Assembly (NCBI GenBank): GCA_019278155.1
Contig: JADMLC010000007.1
Coordinates: 1 to 38,828, forward strand
Source of the DNA: Candidatus Kinetoplastidibacterium crithidiae
Lineage (GTDB): Bacteria; Pseudomonadota; Gammaproteobacteria; Burkholderiales; Burkholderiaceae_B
Length of the DNA stretch: 38,828 nt
Direction: 5' to 3'
The position numbers and the translations under genes are program-made. Below, one piece after another: positions 10,176 through 19,057 of the stretch; positions within the stretch are counted from its first letter, which is position 1, and every line of letters begins with the position of its first letter. The notes below the pieces were generated by a model. It ran no database searches and was not told where the DNA came from. It saw nothing but the letters and a program-made list of their open reading frames with translations.

Positions 10176-10430
10176 ATGTCATTTCTGTCGTTTTTATTAG
10201 GAGAAAAGAAAAAAACTGCCTCTGTTGCTAAGGAAAGACTACAAATCATTCTTGCACACGAGCGTTCAAACAAAAATTCACCAGACTATCTAAACAAATT
10301 ACAACAAGAACTTATATCAGTTTTATCTAAGTATGTTGTAATAAACCCTGATGATATTAAAGTTAATATTGAAAGTCAGGGTTCTCTGGATGTTCTTGAA
10401 GTAAAAATAGAGATGCAACAAAAAACATAA
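10176..10430 (+). CDS. minE: Cell division topological specificity factor MinE
   Basis: Stimulates MinD ATP hydrolysis and sets up the pole-to-pole oscillation that leaves mid-cell free for division. The 84-residue protein has the N-terminal membrane-targeting segment (MSFLSFLLG), the MinD-interacting helix ([13 protein letters not shown], about 18-30) and the C-terminal dimerisation domain ([27 protein letters not shown]). It is 3 bp after minD and is the last gene of the min cluster; a hairpin terminator follows 18 bp later. Confidence 0.95.
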   Translation: MSFLSFLLGEKKKTASVAKERLQIILAHERSNKNSPDYLNKLQQELISVLSKYVVINPDDIKVNIESQGSLDVLEVKIEMQQKT

Positions 10431-10448
10431 TAACCTAAGTGATTTATC

Positions 10449-10490
10449 AACATGAGCATAATTTCTGTTAATTGATATAATGCTCATGTT
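10449..10490. terminator. Hairpin terminator shared by convergent minE and ettA
   Basis: A perfect 11-bp inverted repeat, AACATGAGCAT at 10449-10459 and ATGCTCATGTT at 10480-10490, encloses a 20-base loop. It fills the 71-bp gap between the tail-to-tail genes minE (+) and ettA (-). The plus-strand side is followed by AAATTTT rather than a clean T run, so it is a moderate candidate that may act in both directions. Confidence 0.6.
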
Positions 10491-10501
10491 AAATTTTGGT
10501 T

Positions 10502-12175
10502 CTATCTTAGTGATTTGAATTTTAATCTCTTCGGAATCAGATCATGAGCTGCCATTAATATTTTTTTATTGGCTTCATATTCACTATAATTGCCGTTGAA
10601 GAAAACTACTTTTGAATCACCTTCAAATGCTATTATATGCGTAGCTATCCTATCTAAAAACCATCTGTCATGACTAATAACTAAAATTACACCTGCAAAC
10701 TCGATTAAAGCATCTTCTAATGCTCTCAATGTCTCTACATCTAAATCATTTGATGGTTCATCTAATAACAAAACATTTGAGCCGTTTAACAGTGTTTTAG
10801 CTAAATGAAGTCGCCCTCTTTCACCTCCAGACAAGAACCCTATTTTCTTGTTTTGGTCACTACCCTTAAAATTAAATCTACTTAGATAGGCTCGTGTAGA
10901 CATTAAAAATCTACCGACAGTAATATTATCAGCACCTTCAGATATATAATTAAACACGGTTTGGTCAGATAATAAATCATCCCTTGATTGATCAACATAG
11001 GATATACTAACTGTCTTTCCTATAGAAACAGAGCCGTTATTAATACCCTCTGATCCTGTAATAATTCTAAACAAAGTAGACTTACCTGCACCATTAGGTC
11101 CTATTATACCAATAATGGCACCCTGAGGCACATTAAAACTCAAGTTATCTATTAATAATCTATCACCATAAGATTTGCTTACATTAATAAATTCTATAAT
11201 CTCATTACCTAATCTCTCAGCAACAGGGATAAATATTTCTTGTGTTTCATTGCGTTTTTGATATTCGTAAGAAGACATCTCTTCAAAACGTTTCAAACGA
11301 GCTTTTGATTTAGACTGCCTTCCTTTGGCATTACTAGAAACCCACTCTAACTCTTTCTTTATAGTTCTTTGTCTAGCTGACTCTGTACTTTCCTCACTCA
11401 ACAAACGCGTTTCTTTTTGTTTTAACCAAGAGCTATAGTTTCCTTTCCATGGTATGCCATAACCTCTATCTAACTCTAATATCCACTCTGCAACATTATC
11501 TAAAAAATATCTATCATGAGTAACAGCAACCACCGTACCACTAAATTTATGTAAAAACTGCTCTAACCATTCTACACTTTCAGCATCTAAATGATTAGTT
11601 GGTTCATCTAGTAAAAGCATATCAGGCTTAGATAAAAGCATTCTACATAAAGCAACTCTTCTTTTTTCCCCACCTGAAAGATCACTTATTCTAGAATCCC
11701 AGGATGGGATACGCAAAGCCTCTGCAGCTATTTCAATTTGAAGATCTAAATCATCAAATCCACTAGATGCAGATGCAGTAATTATAGCTTCTAACTCAGC
11801 CTGTTCTAATGATAATTTGTCAAAATCAGCATCAGGTTCAGCATAAGCTGCATATACTAACTCTAAACGTTTCTTTGCAACATAAACATCACCTAACCCT
11901 TCTTCTATTATTTCTCTCACTGATAAATTAGAATCAAGTATTGGTTCTTGAGCAAGATAACCTATCTTAAGACCAGGCATGGGAGTGGCCTCTCCATCAA
12001 TATCATTATCTAAGCCAGCCATAATTTTTAACAATGTTGATTTTCCAGAACCATTTAAACCAAGAACACCAATTTTGGCACCAGGAAAAAATGACAGTGA
12101 AATATCGCGAAGAATATTTTTATTAGATGAAACAGTTTTACTAACTCGATTCATCGTATATACATACTTAGTCAT
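10502..12175 (-). CDS. ettA: ABC-F translation factor EttA (energy-dependent translational throttle)
   Basis: Soluble tandem ATPase of the ABC-F family that binds the ribosomal E site and gates early elongation according to ATP level. The 557-residue protein, normal for EttA, has two ABC domains without membrane segments: Walker A GLNGSGKST (39-47) and GPNGAGKST, signatures DLSGGEKRRVAL and FLSGGERGRLHL, and Walker B segments LLLDEPTNHLDAESVEWLE and LLLDEPSNDLDVETLRALE. Between the domains lies the charged linker (about 240-310: SARQRTIKKELEWV, KGRQSKSKARLKRFEE) that contacts P-site tRNA. The start ATG at 12175 gives the family N-terminus (YVYTMNRVSK). It is convergent with minE. Confidence 0.94.
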   Translation of the reverse strand: MTKYVYTMNRVSKTVSSNKNILRDISLSFFPGAKIGVLGLNGSGKSTLLKIMAGLDNDIDGEATPMPGLKIGYLAQEPILDSNLSVREIIEEGLGDVYVAKKRLELVYAAYAEPDADFDKLSLEQAELEAIITASASSGFDDLDLQIEIAAEALRIPSWDSRISDLSGGEKRRVALCRMLLSKPDMLLLDEPTNHLDAESVEWLEQFLHKFSGTVVAVTHDRYFLDNVAEWILELDRGYGIPWKGNYSSWLKQKETRLLSEESTESARQRTIKKELEWVSSNAKGRQSKSKARLKRFEEMSSYEYQKRNETQEIFIPVAERLGNEIIEFINVSKSYGDRLLIDNLSFNVPQGAIIGIIGPNGAGKSTLFRIITGSEGINNGSVSIGKTVSISYVDQSRDDLLSDQTVFNYISEGADNITVGRFLMSTRAYLSRFNFKGSDQNKKIGFLSGGERGRLHLAKTLLNGSNVLLLDEPSNDLDVETLRALEDALIEFAGVILVISHDRWFLDRIATHIIAFEGDSKVVFFNGNYSEYEANKKILMAAHDLIPKRLKFKSLR

Positions 12176-12225
12176 TTATATATTATTAAATATTAATTAA
12201 ATCAAAGATATAAGTTTTATACCTT

Positions 12226-12268
12226 TAAAAAAGTTATACAGTAACCTTCAAAACGAATTACTGTATAA
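12226..12268 (-). terminator. Intrinsic terminator downstream of the small ORF
   Basis: On the minus strand TTATACAGTAA (12268-12258) pairs perfectly with TTACTGTATAA (12244-12234) around a 13-base loop, and is followed at once by CTTTTTT (12233-12227). This is the canonical hairpin plus T-run form. It lies about 125 bases beyond the stop codon of the 42-codon ORF and before ettA, so that ORF is probably transcribed as its own short RNA of roughly 300-400 nt. Confidence 0.65.
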
Positions 12269-12393
12269 GCTAATAAACTCTAATTGAAAACATTAATTTC
12301 AGCAAAATAATATAAATCAGGAATATCCTTATATAATGCCGTAACCAATCACAATCATAGAAAGAACCATTTCGTGGTCACAATAATCTAAAA

Positions 12394-12522
12394 TCAAATT
12401 TTCTTTATTTTTTCTAACATCTTAAATATATCTTTTGATAAATTTACAAATAGTCTTTTATAAATTTTACTAAGACAACGACGTTCAAGTGTATTGCGTC
12501 TAACACGCTTACGTTCTGCCAC
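12394..12522 (-). CDS. Unidentified 42-residue, strongly basic small protein
   Basis: I do not recognise this gene. A GTG codon at 12522 is preceded by a near-perfect ribosome binding site (AAGGAG, 6 bases of spacing), one of the best in the window, and opens a 42-codon frame ending in TGA. The product starts M-A-E-R-K-R-V-R-R-N-T and has 15 Lys or Arg in 42 residues, suggesting RNA, ribosome or DNA contact. It has no membrane segment. The N-terminus loosely recalls small ribosomal proteins, but I cannot align it convincingly with S20, S21 or L34. A terminator lies downstream (12226-12268). It is flanked by ettA (same strand) and divergent uvrA. It could be a true small gene, the remnant of a larger one, or a leader peptide. 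Confidence 0.5.
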   Translation of the reverse strand: MAERKRVRRNTLERRCLSKIYKRLFVNLSKDIFKMLEKIKKI

Positions 12523-12678
12523 AATAGTCTCCTTAAGGATTAAAAATAATCTATTTATTAAATAGGCTCAATTACTATATAAATATGCTACCAATATACT
12601 ATAATTATAAGAAAAACTGTACAACCTTTAGCTATTAAATAGAAACAATAATTTTAGTTTACGTTAACCTGGGATTAT

Positions 12679-15600
12679 ATGAGTGCAAAAATCAAAATAT
12701 CAGGAGCATTACAGAATAACCTCAAAAACATAAATTTAGAAATCGATACAAATGAATTTGTAGTTATCACAGGGGTATCTGGTTCTGGTAAAAGTTCGCT
12801 AGCCATAGACACTCTATTCTCTGAAGGCCAGAACAGATACCTAGAAACATTCTCAACATATGCAAGACAAATTCTAAATTCTGCAAATAAGCCAATGGTG
12901 GATAAGATAGAGGGCATATTACCTGCTATCCTTATTAATCAAAAAAACACCATAAAACATTCTCATAGCACCGTTGGAACTATTACTGAAATATGTGACT
13001 ATTTAAAATTATTCTTTGCAAATAACTCTAAGTTATTTTGCAAAGAATGCAATGATTTAATACAAAAAAACAATCCTGAATCTATATTTCAGAATGTTTT
13101 ATATAGAACAAAAAACATAAGCAACCCAAAAATAATTATATCTTTCGATTTCTTAACTTCCGAAGAAATAAAGGATGATATATTAAAATTCTTAGCTAGT
13201 AAAGGATACTTAAATATACATCAAGACAGTGTCATTAATCAAAATAATGGAATAACTTACGTTATATTAAATATTATACAAGATAGATTAATTCTAGCTT
13301 ATAAAAATAAAAATAGATTCCTAGAAGCAGTAAATACTGCCCTATCAATGGGTAAGAATATGGTCAAAATCCAATTGATGGAGAAAGATGAAATTATTGA
13401 TACATGGAAATATAGTGACTCTCTATATTGCACGAATTGCAATATACCATATAGCGATATTACATCTGATCATTTTTCATTTTCATCTCCATTAGGAGCT
13501 TGTGTTGAGTGCAATGGCTTTGGCAATAAAATAGTTATAGATATAGATAAAGTAATTCCAGACAACTCTATTTCTTTGTTAGATGGTGCAATAAAACCAT
13601 GGAGGACAAATACTTTTAAAAGTTGTCAAATGGATTTACAAAAATATGCTGCCAAGCACTCAATCCCATTATCAAAACCTTGGAAAAACTTGAGTGAGGA
13701 TGAAAAAAATTGGGTTATTAATGGAGATATGTCTTGGAAAAATAATGATTATTCTTGGAAAAATATATGGTATGGCATAAAAAATTTTTTTGAGTATCTA
13801 GAATCAAAATCATATAAAATGCATATTCGCATATTACTCTCAAAGTATAGAAAACATATTATATGTCCAAAATGCAATGGAAACAGATTAAAAGAAGATT
13901 CTTTACTATGGTACATGTGCTCAAAGATAGAGCATAAAAATAATACAATACCTAAGAAACAAATATATAAAAAAGAATTTAATATCAGCGATATACTAAA
14001 TTTTCCATTAGAAAAAACTCTCATTTTACTTAAAAAGTTTTCTAAAAATCCAGATCTTAGTGAAACATCCACAATAAGAGAGATTATTAAAAGAATAGAG
14101 GCACTAAACAACATTGGAGTTGGATATCTAACTCTCAATAGACAAAGCAAAACACTCTCTGGCGGAGAATTACAAAGAATTAATTTAACTACAGCAATTG
14201 GGTCTTCATTAATAAATACTCTTTTTATAATAGATGAACCAACCAATGGTCTGCATTATTGCGATGTTCATAAAGTTATTCAAGAACTTAAACAACTACG
14301 CAACATTGGAAATTGTGTAATTGCAATAGAACATAATAAAGAAGCAATATTATCAGCAGATAGATTGATAGAAATGGGTCCGGGATCAGGGATAAATGGC
14401 GGAAATATTATCTTTGACGATCATCCATCGAAGATAATACAATCAAACACCATAACAGGCAAATATATACAAGAAAAAAATCAGCCATATAAATCAAATT
14501 TCCAACAAAACAATCAAAAAAATATAATAAATATCATAGGAGCACATGCTAATAATCTCAAAAATATTAATTTAAAAATACCATTAAATAATTTTATCTG
14601 CATTACCGGAATCTCAGGATCAGGAAAAAGTTCCCTTGTCAAAGAAATCATTTATAACTCTATAGTTGACTTTAAAGAAACAGGTAATAAAAAGATAAAA
14701 ACAGCAAAAAACATAACAGGAATAGAAAATATAATAGAAACATATCTGATAGACAGTAGCCCTCTTATAAAAAGCTCCAGATCTACACCAGCCAGTTATC
14801 TTGGAATATTTGAAATAATTAGAGATATTTTTGTAAAAACAGATCTCTCTATAGAAAGAAATTATAAACCTAATGTCTTCAGTATGAATAGTGGTTTAGG
14901 TCGATGTCCTGAATGTGAAGGCAAGGGGTTTAAAAAAATTGAAATGCAGTTTATTTCTGACCTATATATAGAATGTGATGAATGTGAAGGAAAACGTTTT
15001 CGCCCAGAAATATTGGAAATTAAGATTTATAGGAACAACCAACTATATTCTATAGACCAAGTATTAGATATGACTATACAAGAAGCAATGATGATATTTG
15101 ATAATGATGCAGTGCTCACAGATGCTCTTTCTTGTATGGTGTCATTAGGTTTAAATCACATAATTCTAGGTCAAACAATATCAATAATGTCTAATGGAGA
15201 AATTAGAAGATTAAAACTTGCAAAATACTTAGTCAAATTTAGATCTAAGAATACAAATAAAAACTCTCTATTGTTATTGGACGAGCCTACCGCAGGCTTA
15301 CATATTAACGAAATTGATTTGCTAATAACTGTCTTAAAAGATGTGGTAAAATCAGGGAATACAGTAATAGCAGTCGAACATAATTTGCAATTAATCAGCT
15401 CCTCTGACTGGATATGTGATTTAGGACCAGGTGCTGGAGAAAAAGGAGGGGAAATAGTAGCATTAGGTACTCCAGAAGATATTAAAAAAAATAATATTTC
15501 TTTGACTGGAAAAGCATTAAGAGAACAAGACGTTATATCAAATACTATACAAAAGCAATTTTTTCATAAAAATACAATAAGAAAAATAAGCAAAAACAAT

Positions 15601-18108
15601 AAAATTAAAATATTTAATGCATATGAAAATAATCTCAAAAATATTAATCTAGAATTACCATTAGGGAAGTTTATAGCCATCACTGGTGTATCTGGATCTG
15701 GAAAATCAACTATAGCATTTGATATATTATTTAATGAAGGTCAACGAAGATATCTGATGACTATGAATGCCTATGCTCGTTCAATCATACACACAGCACA
15801 CAAGCCACATGTTGATAAAATCATTAACTTACCACCAACTGCTGCTATATCTCAAAGATTAAATAGCGCAGGTTATAAGTCAACTGTTGGGACTATATCG
15901 GAAATAAATAATTTCCTAAGATTACTATTTTCTAAAGTGGGACAACTATATTGTTATAAATGCGGATTGAAAATAACTTCCCTTACTATAGAACAAATCA
16001 TTTCTCGCATAAAAAATATTTATTATAATAAAATTGTAACTATCGCAACTCCCATAAAAACTACCGATAAGACCTTGATAAAAAGCCTTATTAAACAATT
16101 AAACATATCTATAGATAGAGATAAACTCAAGGAAAATATAATTATATATTTGCCAATAGAAGAAATAAAAATCAATAAAGAAAATGAAATACTATTAAAT
16201 AAGACAATAAAAAATGCCTTAGAATATAGCAATGGATTCGTTCAGATAAGTGAGAAAATAGAATCTACATGTCTTAAACTGGAGTATAAATCAATTGTTT
16301 ATTCAACAAAGCAAACATGTTTACATTGCCAAATCGATTACCCAAAAATAGATTCTCAATTATTCTCATATAATAATAAAAAAGGATGGTGTGATACCTG
16401 CCAAGGCACAGGTATGCTAATAAAAAATCAAGAACCACAAAAAACAACGCATCCTAAACAATATGACAATGATTTGAAATGCAATATATGTTATGGGAAA
16501 AGACTGAATAAAATATCTCTATCTGTATTATGGGAAAACCTTAATATTAATGATTTAATTTCAATGTCTATAGATGATCTAAGAGCTTTTTTTAAGAAAA
16601 AAATTCATGAAATCTCAAAAGATAAAGTAGCTAATGAAATTATAAAAGAAATTATAAAACGTTTAAATTTCATGACTAACCTAGGCATAGGTTATCTTTG
16701 TCTAAATAGATCTGAACCAACTCTATCAGGTGGAGAGTCACAAAGAGTGCATTTATCATCACAATTAGGCTCAGAATCTCAAGGAATATGTTATATATTA
16801 GATGAACCAACTATAGGGTTACATCCACGTGATAATAAAGCATTAATCAAATCACTAATAAATCTTACAAATAATGGCAATACAGTTATAGTCGTAGAAC
16901 ATGACCCAGAAGTCATTAAGAGTGCTTCTTACCTTATAGAAATAGGACCAGGAGCTGGGGTTAGAGGAGGTAGAATTATTAACCAAGGGCCAATGAAGAC
17001 AATTATAAAAGATGATCAATCTTTTTTTACAAAGCACTTAACGCTTCCAGATGTAAACAAGCTAATTTTCAAGAAAAAAATTCCCTCTAAAAATAATTTA
17101 GAGATTAAAAATGCATCACAAAACAATTTGAAGAATATAAGTACAAAATTCCCTCTGGGTTTTTTAAATGTAGTTACAGGAGTATCCGGATCAGGAAAAT
17201 CAACTCTAATACGAAATATCCTTTTTAATAATATAAAATCTAGACTTGATGATAAATCATATGTCTGGGAACACTGCGAAAATATTAAGAATTTCGAAAA
17301 CATAAGTAAAATACTATCTGTGGATCAAACACCAATAGGGAAAAATTCTCGTTCTTGTCCTGCTACATTTATAGGTTTTTGGGATGAGATTCGTAAAATT
17401 TTTTCTAATTCTAACGAATCAAAAATTAGAGGATGGTCAACATCAAGATTCTCATTTAATTCTAAAGAAGGAAGATGTGAAGAATGCAAAGGTACTGGCA
17501 TAAAAACTATTGAAATGAACTTCATGACTAATTCTAAGAGTCAATGTGATTTGTGTAATGGCAGTCGATTCAATAGTGAGACAAAAACCATTGAATTTTC
17601 AGGATACAATATTGGTGAAATTTTATCTATGAATGTAGATGAAGCTTTAAAAACTTTTGCGAATTTTCCTAAAATTAGTCGTCCACTAGAGCTAATGCAA
17701 GAAATTGGACTTGGCTATCTACCTATTGGGCAATCATCTTCCAATTTATCAGGTGGAGAGGCCCAAAGAATAAAAATAGTAACTGAATTATCAAAAATGA
17801 GAGATTTTACAGACAATAAAAAAAATACCCTATACATATTGGATGAACCAACTATAGGATTATCATCTTATGACATAAAAAAATTGGTCCTAGTATTGCG
17901 CAAATTAACAGAATTAAACAATACTGTCATTGTTATAGAACACAACTTAGATTTCATTATCCAATCAGATTGGATAATAGATATAGGACCAGAAGGAGGA
18001 CAAAATGGAGGACAATTATTATTTCAAGGAACGATTAACAATTTGTTAAAAGAAAACATAAATTCCTATACAAAAGAAGCAATTATCGAATATATACAAC
18101 AACGATAG
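12679..18108 (+). CDS. uvrA: Giant duplicated excinuclease ABC subunit A (four ATPase domains)
   Basis: Damage-recognition ATPase family of nucleotide excision repair. At 1809 residues it is about twice the usual 940 and reads as two UvrA units fused in frame (about 1-970 and 971-1809). Walker A motifs start at about 32, 644, 1003 and 1501. Signatures are LSGGE at 493 (ABC1), degenerate MSNGE at 837 (ABC2), LSGGE at 1349 (ABC3) and LSGGE at 1690 (ABC4). Walker B reads IIDEPTNGLH, LLDEPTAGLH, ILDEPTIGLH and ILDEPTIGLS. Paired CxxC zinc modules occur in both units. Unit 1 keeps a full insertion domain (117 residues between C278 and C396); unit 2 has only 26 (C1241 to C1268). Such double UvrA proteins are known from Burkholderiales alongside an ordinary UvrA; whether one exists here is not visible. 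Convergent with tcdA, 4 bp apart. Confidence 0.9.
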   Translation: MSAKIKISGALQNNLKNINLEIDTNEFVVITGVSGSGKSSLAIDTLFSEGQNRYLETFSTYARQILNSANKPMVDKIEGILPAILINQKNTIKHSHSTVGTITEICDYLKLFFANNSKLFCKECNDLIQKNNPESIFQNVLYRTKNISNPKIIISFDFLTSEEIKDDILKFLASKGYLNIHQDSVINQNNGITYVILNIIQDRLILAYKNKNRFLEAVNTALSMGKNMVKIQLMEKDEIIDTWKYSDSLYCTNCNIPYSDITSDHFSFSSPLGACVECNGFGNKIVIDIDKVIPDNSISLLDGAIKPWRTNTFKSCQMDLQKYAAKHSIPLSKPWKNLSEDEKNWVINGDMSWKNNDYSWKNIWYGIKNFFEYLESKSYKMHIRILLSKYRKHIICPKCNGNRLKEDSLLWYMCSKIEHKNNTIPKKQIYKKEFNISDILNFPLEKTLILLKKFSKNPDLSETSTIREIIKRIEALNNIGVGYLTLNRQSKTLSGGELQRINLTTAIGSSLINTLFIIDEPTNGLHYCDVHKVIQELKQLRNIGNCVIAIEHNKEAILSADRLIEMGPGSGINGGNIIFDDHPSKIIQSNTITGKYIQEKNQPYKSNFQQNNQKNIINIIGAHANNLKNINLKIPLNNFICITGISGSGKSSLVKEIIYNSIVDFKETGNKKIKTAKNITGIENIIETYLIDSSPLIKSSRSTPASYLGIFEIIRDIFVKTDLSIERNYKPNVFSMNSGLGRCPECEGKGFKKIEMQFISDLYIECDECEGKRFRPEILEIKIYRNNQLYSIDQVLDMTIQEAMMIFDNDAVLTDALSCMVSLGLNHIILGQTISIMSNGEIRRLKLAKYLVKFRSKNTNKNSLLLLDEPTAGLHINEIDLLITVLKDVVKSGNTVIAVEHNLQLISSSDWICDLGPGAGEKGGEIVALGTPEDIKKNNISLTGKALREQDVISNTIQKQFFHKNTIRKISKNNKIKIFNAYENNLKNINLELPLGKFIAITGVSGSGKSTIAFDILFNEGQRRYLMTMNAYARSIIHTAHKPHVDKIINLPPTAAISQRLNSAGYKSTVGTISEINNFLRLLFSKVGQLYCYKCGLKITSLTIEQIISRIKNIYYNKIVTIATPIKTTDKTLIKSLIKQLNISIDRDKLKENIIIYLPIEEIKINKENEILLNKTIKNALEYSNGFVQISEKIESTCLKLEYKSIVYSTKQTCLHCQIDYPKIDSQLFSYNNKKGWCDTCQGTGMLIKNQEPQKTTHPKQYDNDLKCNICYGKRLNKISLSVLWENLNINDLISMSIDDLRAFFKKKIHEISKDKVANEIIKEIIKRLNFMTNLGIGYLCLNRSEPTLSGGESQRVHLSSQLGSESQGICYILDEPTIGLHPRDNKALIKSLINLTNNGNTVIVVEHDPEVIKSASYLIEIGPGAGVRGGRIINQGPMKTIIKDDQSFFTKHLTLPDVNKLIFKKKIPSKNNLEIKNASQNNLKNISTKFPLGFLNVVTGVSGSGKSTLIRNILFNNIKSRLDDKSYVWEHCENIKNFENISKILSVDQTPIGKNSRSCPATFIGFWDEIRKIFSNSNESKIRGWSTSRFSFNSKEGRCEECKGTGIKTIEMNFMTNSKSQCDLCNGSRFNSETKTIEFSGYNIGEILSMNVDEALKTFANFPKISRPLELMQEIGLGYLPIGQSSSNLSGGEAQRIKIVTELSKMRDFTDNKKNTLYILDEPTIGLSSYDIKKLVLVLRKLTELNNTVIVIEHNLDFIIQSDWIIDIGPEGGQNGGQLLFQGTINNLLKENINSYTKEAIIEYIQQR

Positions 18109-18112
18109 TTTT

Positions 18113-18925
18113 TTAATTAACTGGATTTTTTACACGAAATTCCTCTTCAATAATATTAATAGCTATACTAGCAGCAGCAAAACCCATAGAGGCTGTTGAT
18201 GTCACTATAGAACCATATCCCGAACATGCAAGTCCATGCTGAAAATCAGTTTTAGAACAATTATCAGGATATACAGTATGCTGTTCAAACCATAAAGCAT
18301 TTAAACCAATTCTCCTAGGAGATCTATTATTACTATTTTTCATTATATTCAAAAACTTAATATCTTTGCGAATTTTATATCTTAATGATGATAAAAGAGA
18401 GTCATATTTAGCCAAAGAAATATCTCCATACTTAAGAGAAAATGGATTTGTTTTGCCTCCGGCTGCTCCACATACTAATAATGGGCATACTTTATTCATT
18501 GAAAAATATACTATCGCTAATTTTGCTGCAACCTGATCTATACAATCTACGATAACACTATATTCATCTGACAAAATACTATCAATATTATCCGATGCTA
18601 CAAATTCCTCTTTGCAAACTATATTACAAGATGGGTTTATTTCTGATATACGCTCTGCCATTGTAAAAATTTTTGTTTTCCCTATAGTAGAACTCAATGC
18701 ATGAATCTGTCTATTAATGTTAGATTCTGATATATTATCTAAATCTACCATAGTAATATTCCCAATACCTGTCCTAGCTAAGGCTTCTACAACCCATGAC
18801 CCTACTCCTCCTACACCTATAACAGCAACATGAGATTTCCTCAAAAAATCAAAAAAATTCTTATTATATAATCTAACTATACTGTTAAATCTTCTAGTCA
18901 AATTAACATCAATATTTTCTTTCAT
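18113..18925 (-). CDS. tcdA: tRNA threonylcarbamoyladenosine dehydratase (TcdA/CsdL)
   Basis: E1-like enzyme that converts t6A37 to cyclic ct6A in tRNAs reading ANN codons, using ATP. The 270-residue protein has the nucleotide-binding GVGGVGSW (37-44), the DLD segment at about 71-73, SNINRQIHA, the DCIDQVAAKLA segment, and the family-typical CGAAGGKTNPFSLKYGDIS. The C-terminal GSIVTSTASMGFAAAS is also characteristic. It ends 4 bp from uvrA on the other strand and is divergent from pdxH, with a long palindrome between them. MoeB/ThiF-type E1 enzymes are related, but they lack this C-terminal pattern and normally carry zinc cysteines. Confidence 0.9.
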   Translation of the reverse strand: MKENIDVNLTRRFNSIVRLYNKNFFDFLRKSHVAVIGVGGVGSWVVEALARTGIGNITMVDLDNISESNINRQIHALSSTIGKTKIFTMAERISEINPSCNIVCKEEFVASDNIDSILSDEYSVIVDCIDQVAAKLAIVYFSMNKVCPLLVCGAAGGKTNPFSLKYGDISLAKYDSLLSSLRYKIRKDIKFLNIMKNSNNRSPRRIGLNALWFEQHTVYPDNCSKTDFQHGLACSGYGSIVTSTASMGFAAASIAINIIEEEFRVKNPVN

Positions 18926-18944
18926 AAATAATTATCTATATAAA

Positions 18945-18984
18945 ATGTAATGATTTAAGATAATCTTATCTTAAATCATTACAT
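18945..18984. repeat. 40-bp near-perfect palindrome between divergent tcdA and pdxH
   Basis: Arms at 18945-18963 and 18966-18984 are perfect reverse complements over 19 bp with a 2-base centre (TC). The core is TAATGATTTAAGATAA. It lies between two divergently transcribed genes, 19 bp upstream of the tcdA start and 73 bp upstream of pdxH, and has no T run on either side, so it is unlikely to be a terminator. Confidence 0.75.
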
Positions 18985-19057
18985 AACTATTGTTAAAAAC
19001 ATATCTTTAAATTACTATTAAATTTTAATTTAAAATTATTTAAAGATATAAACAATT

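Noticed and set aside
12679-18108. Possibility that the 1809-codon uvrA is two genes joined by an assembly error
   Set aside because: The frame is continuous through the junction (about residues 940-975), the two halves differ strongly in sequence and insertion length, and double UvrA proteins are known in Burkholderiales.
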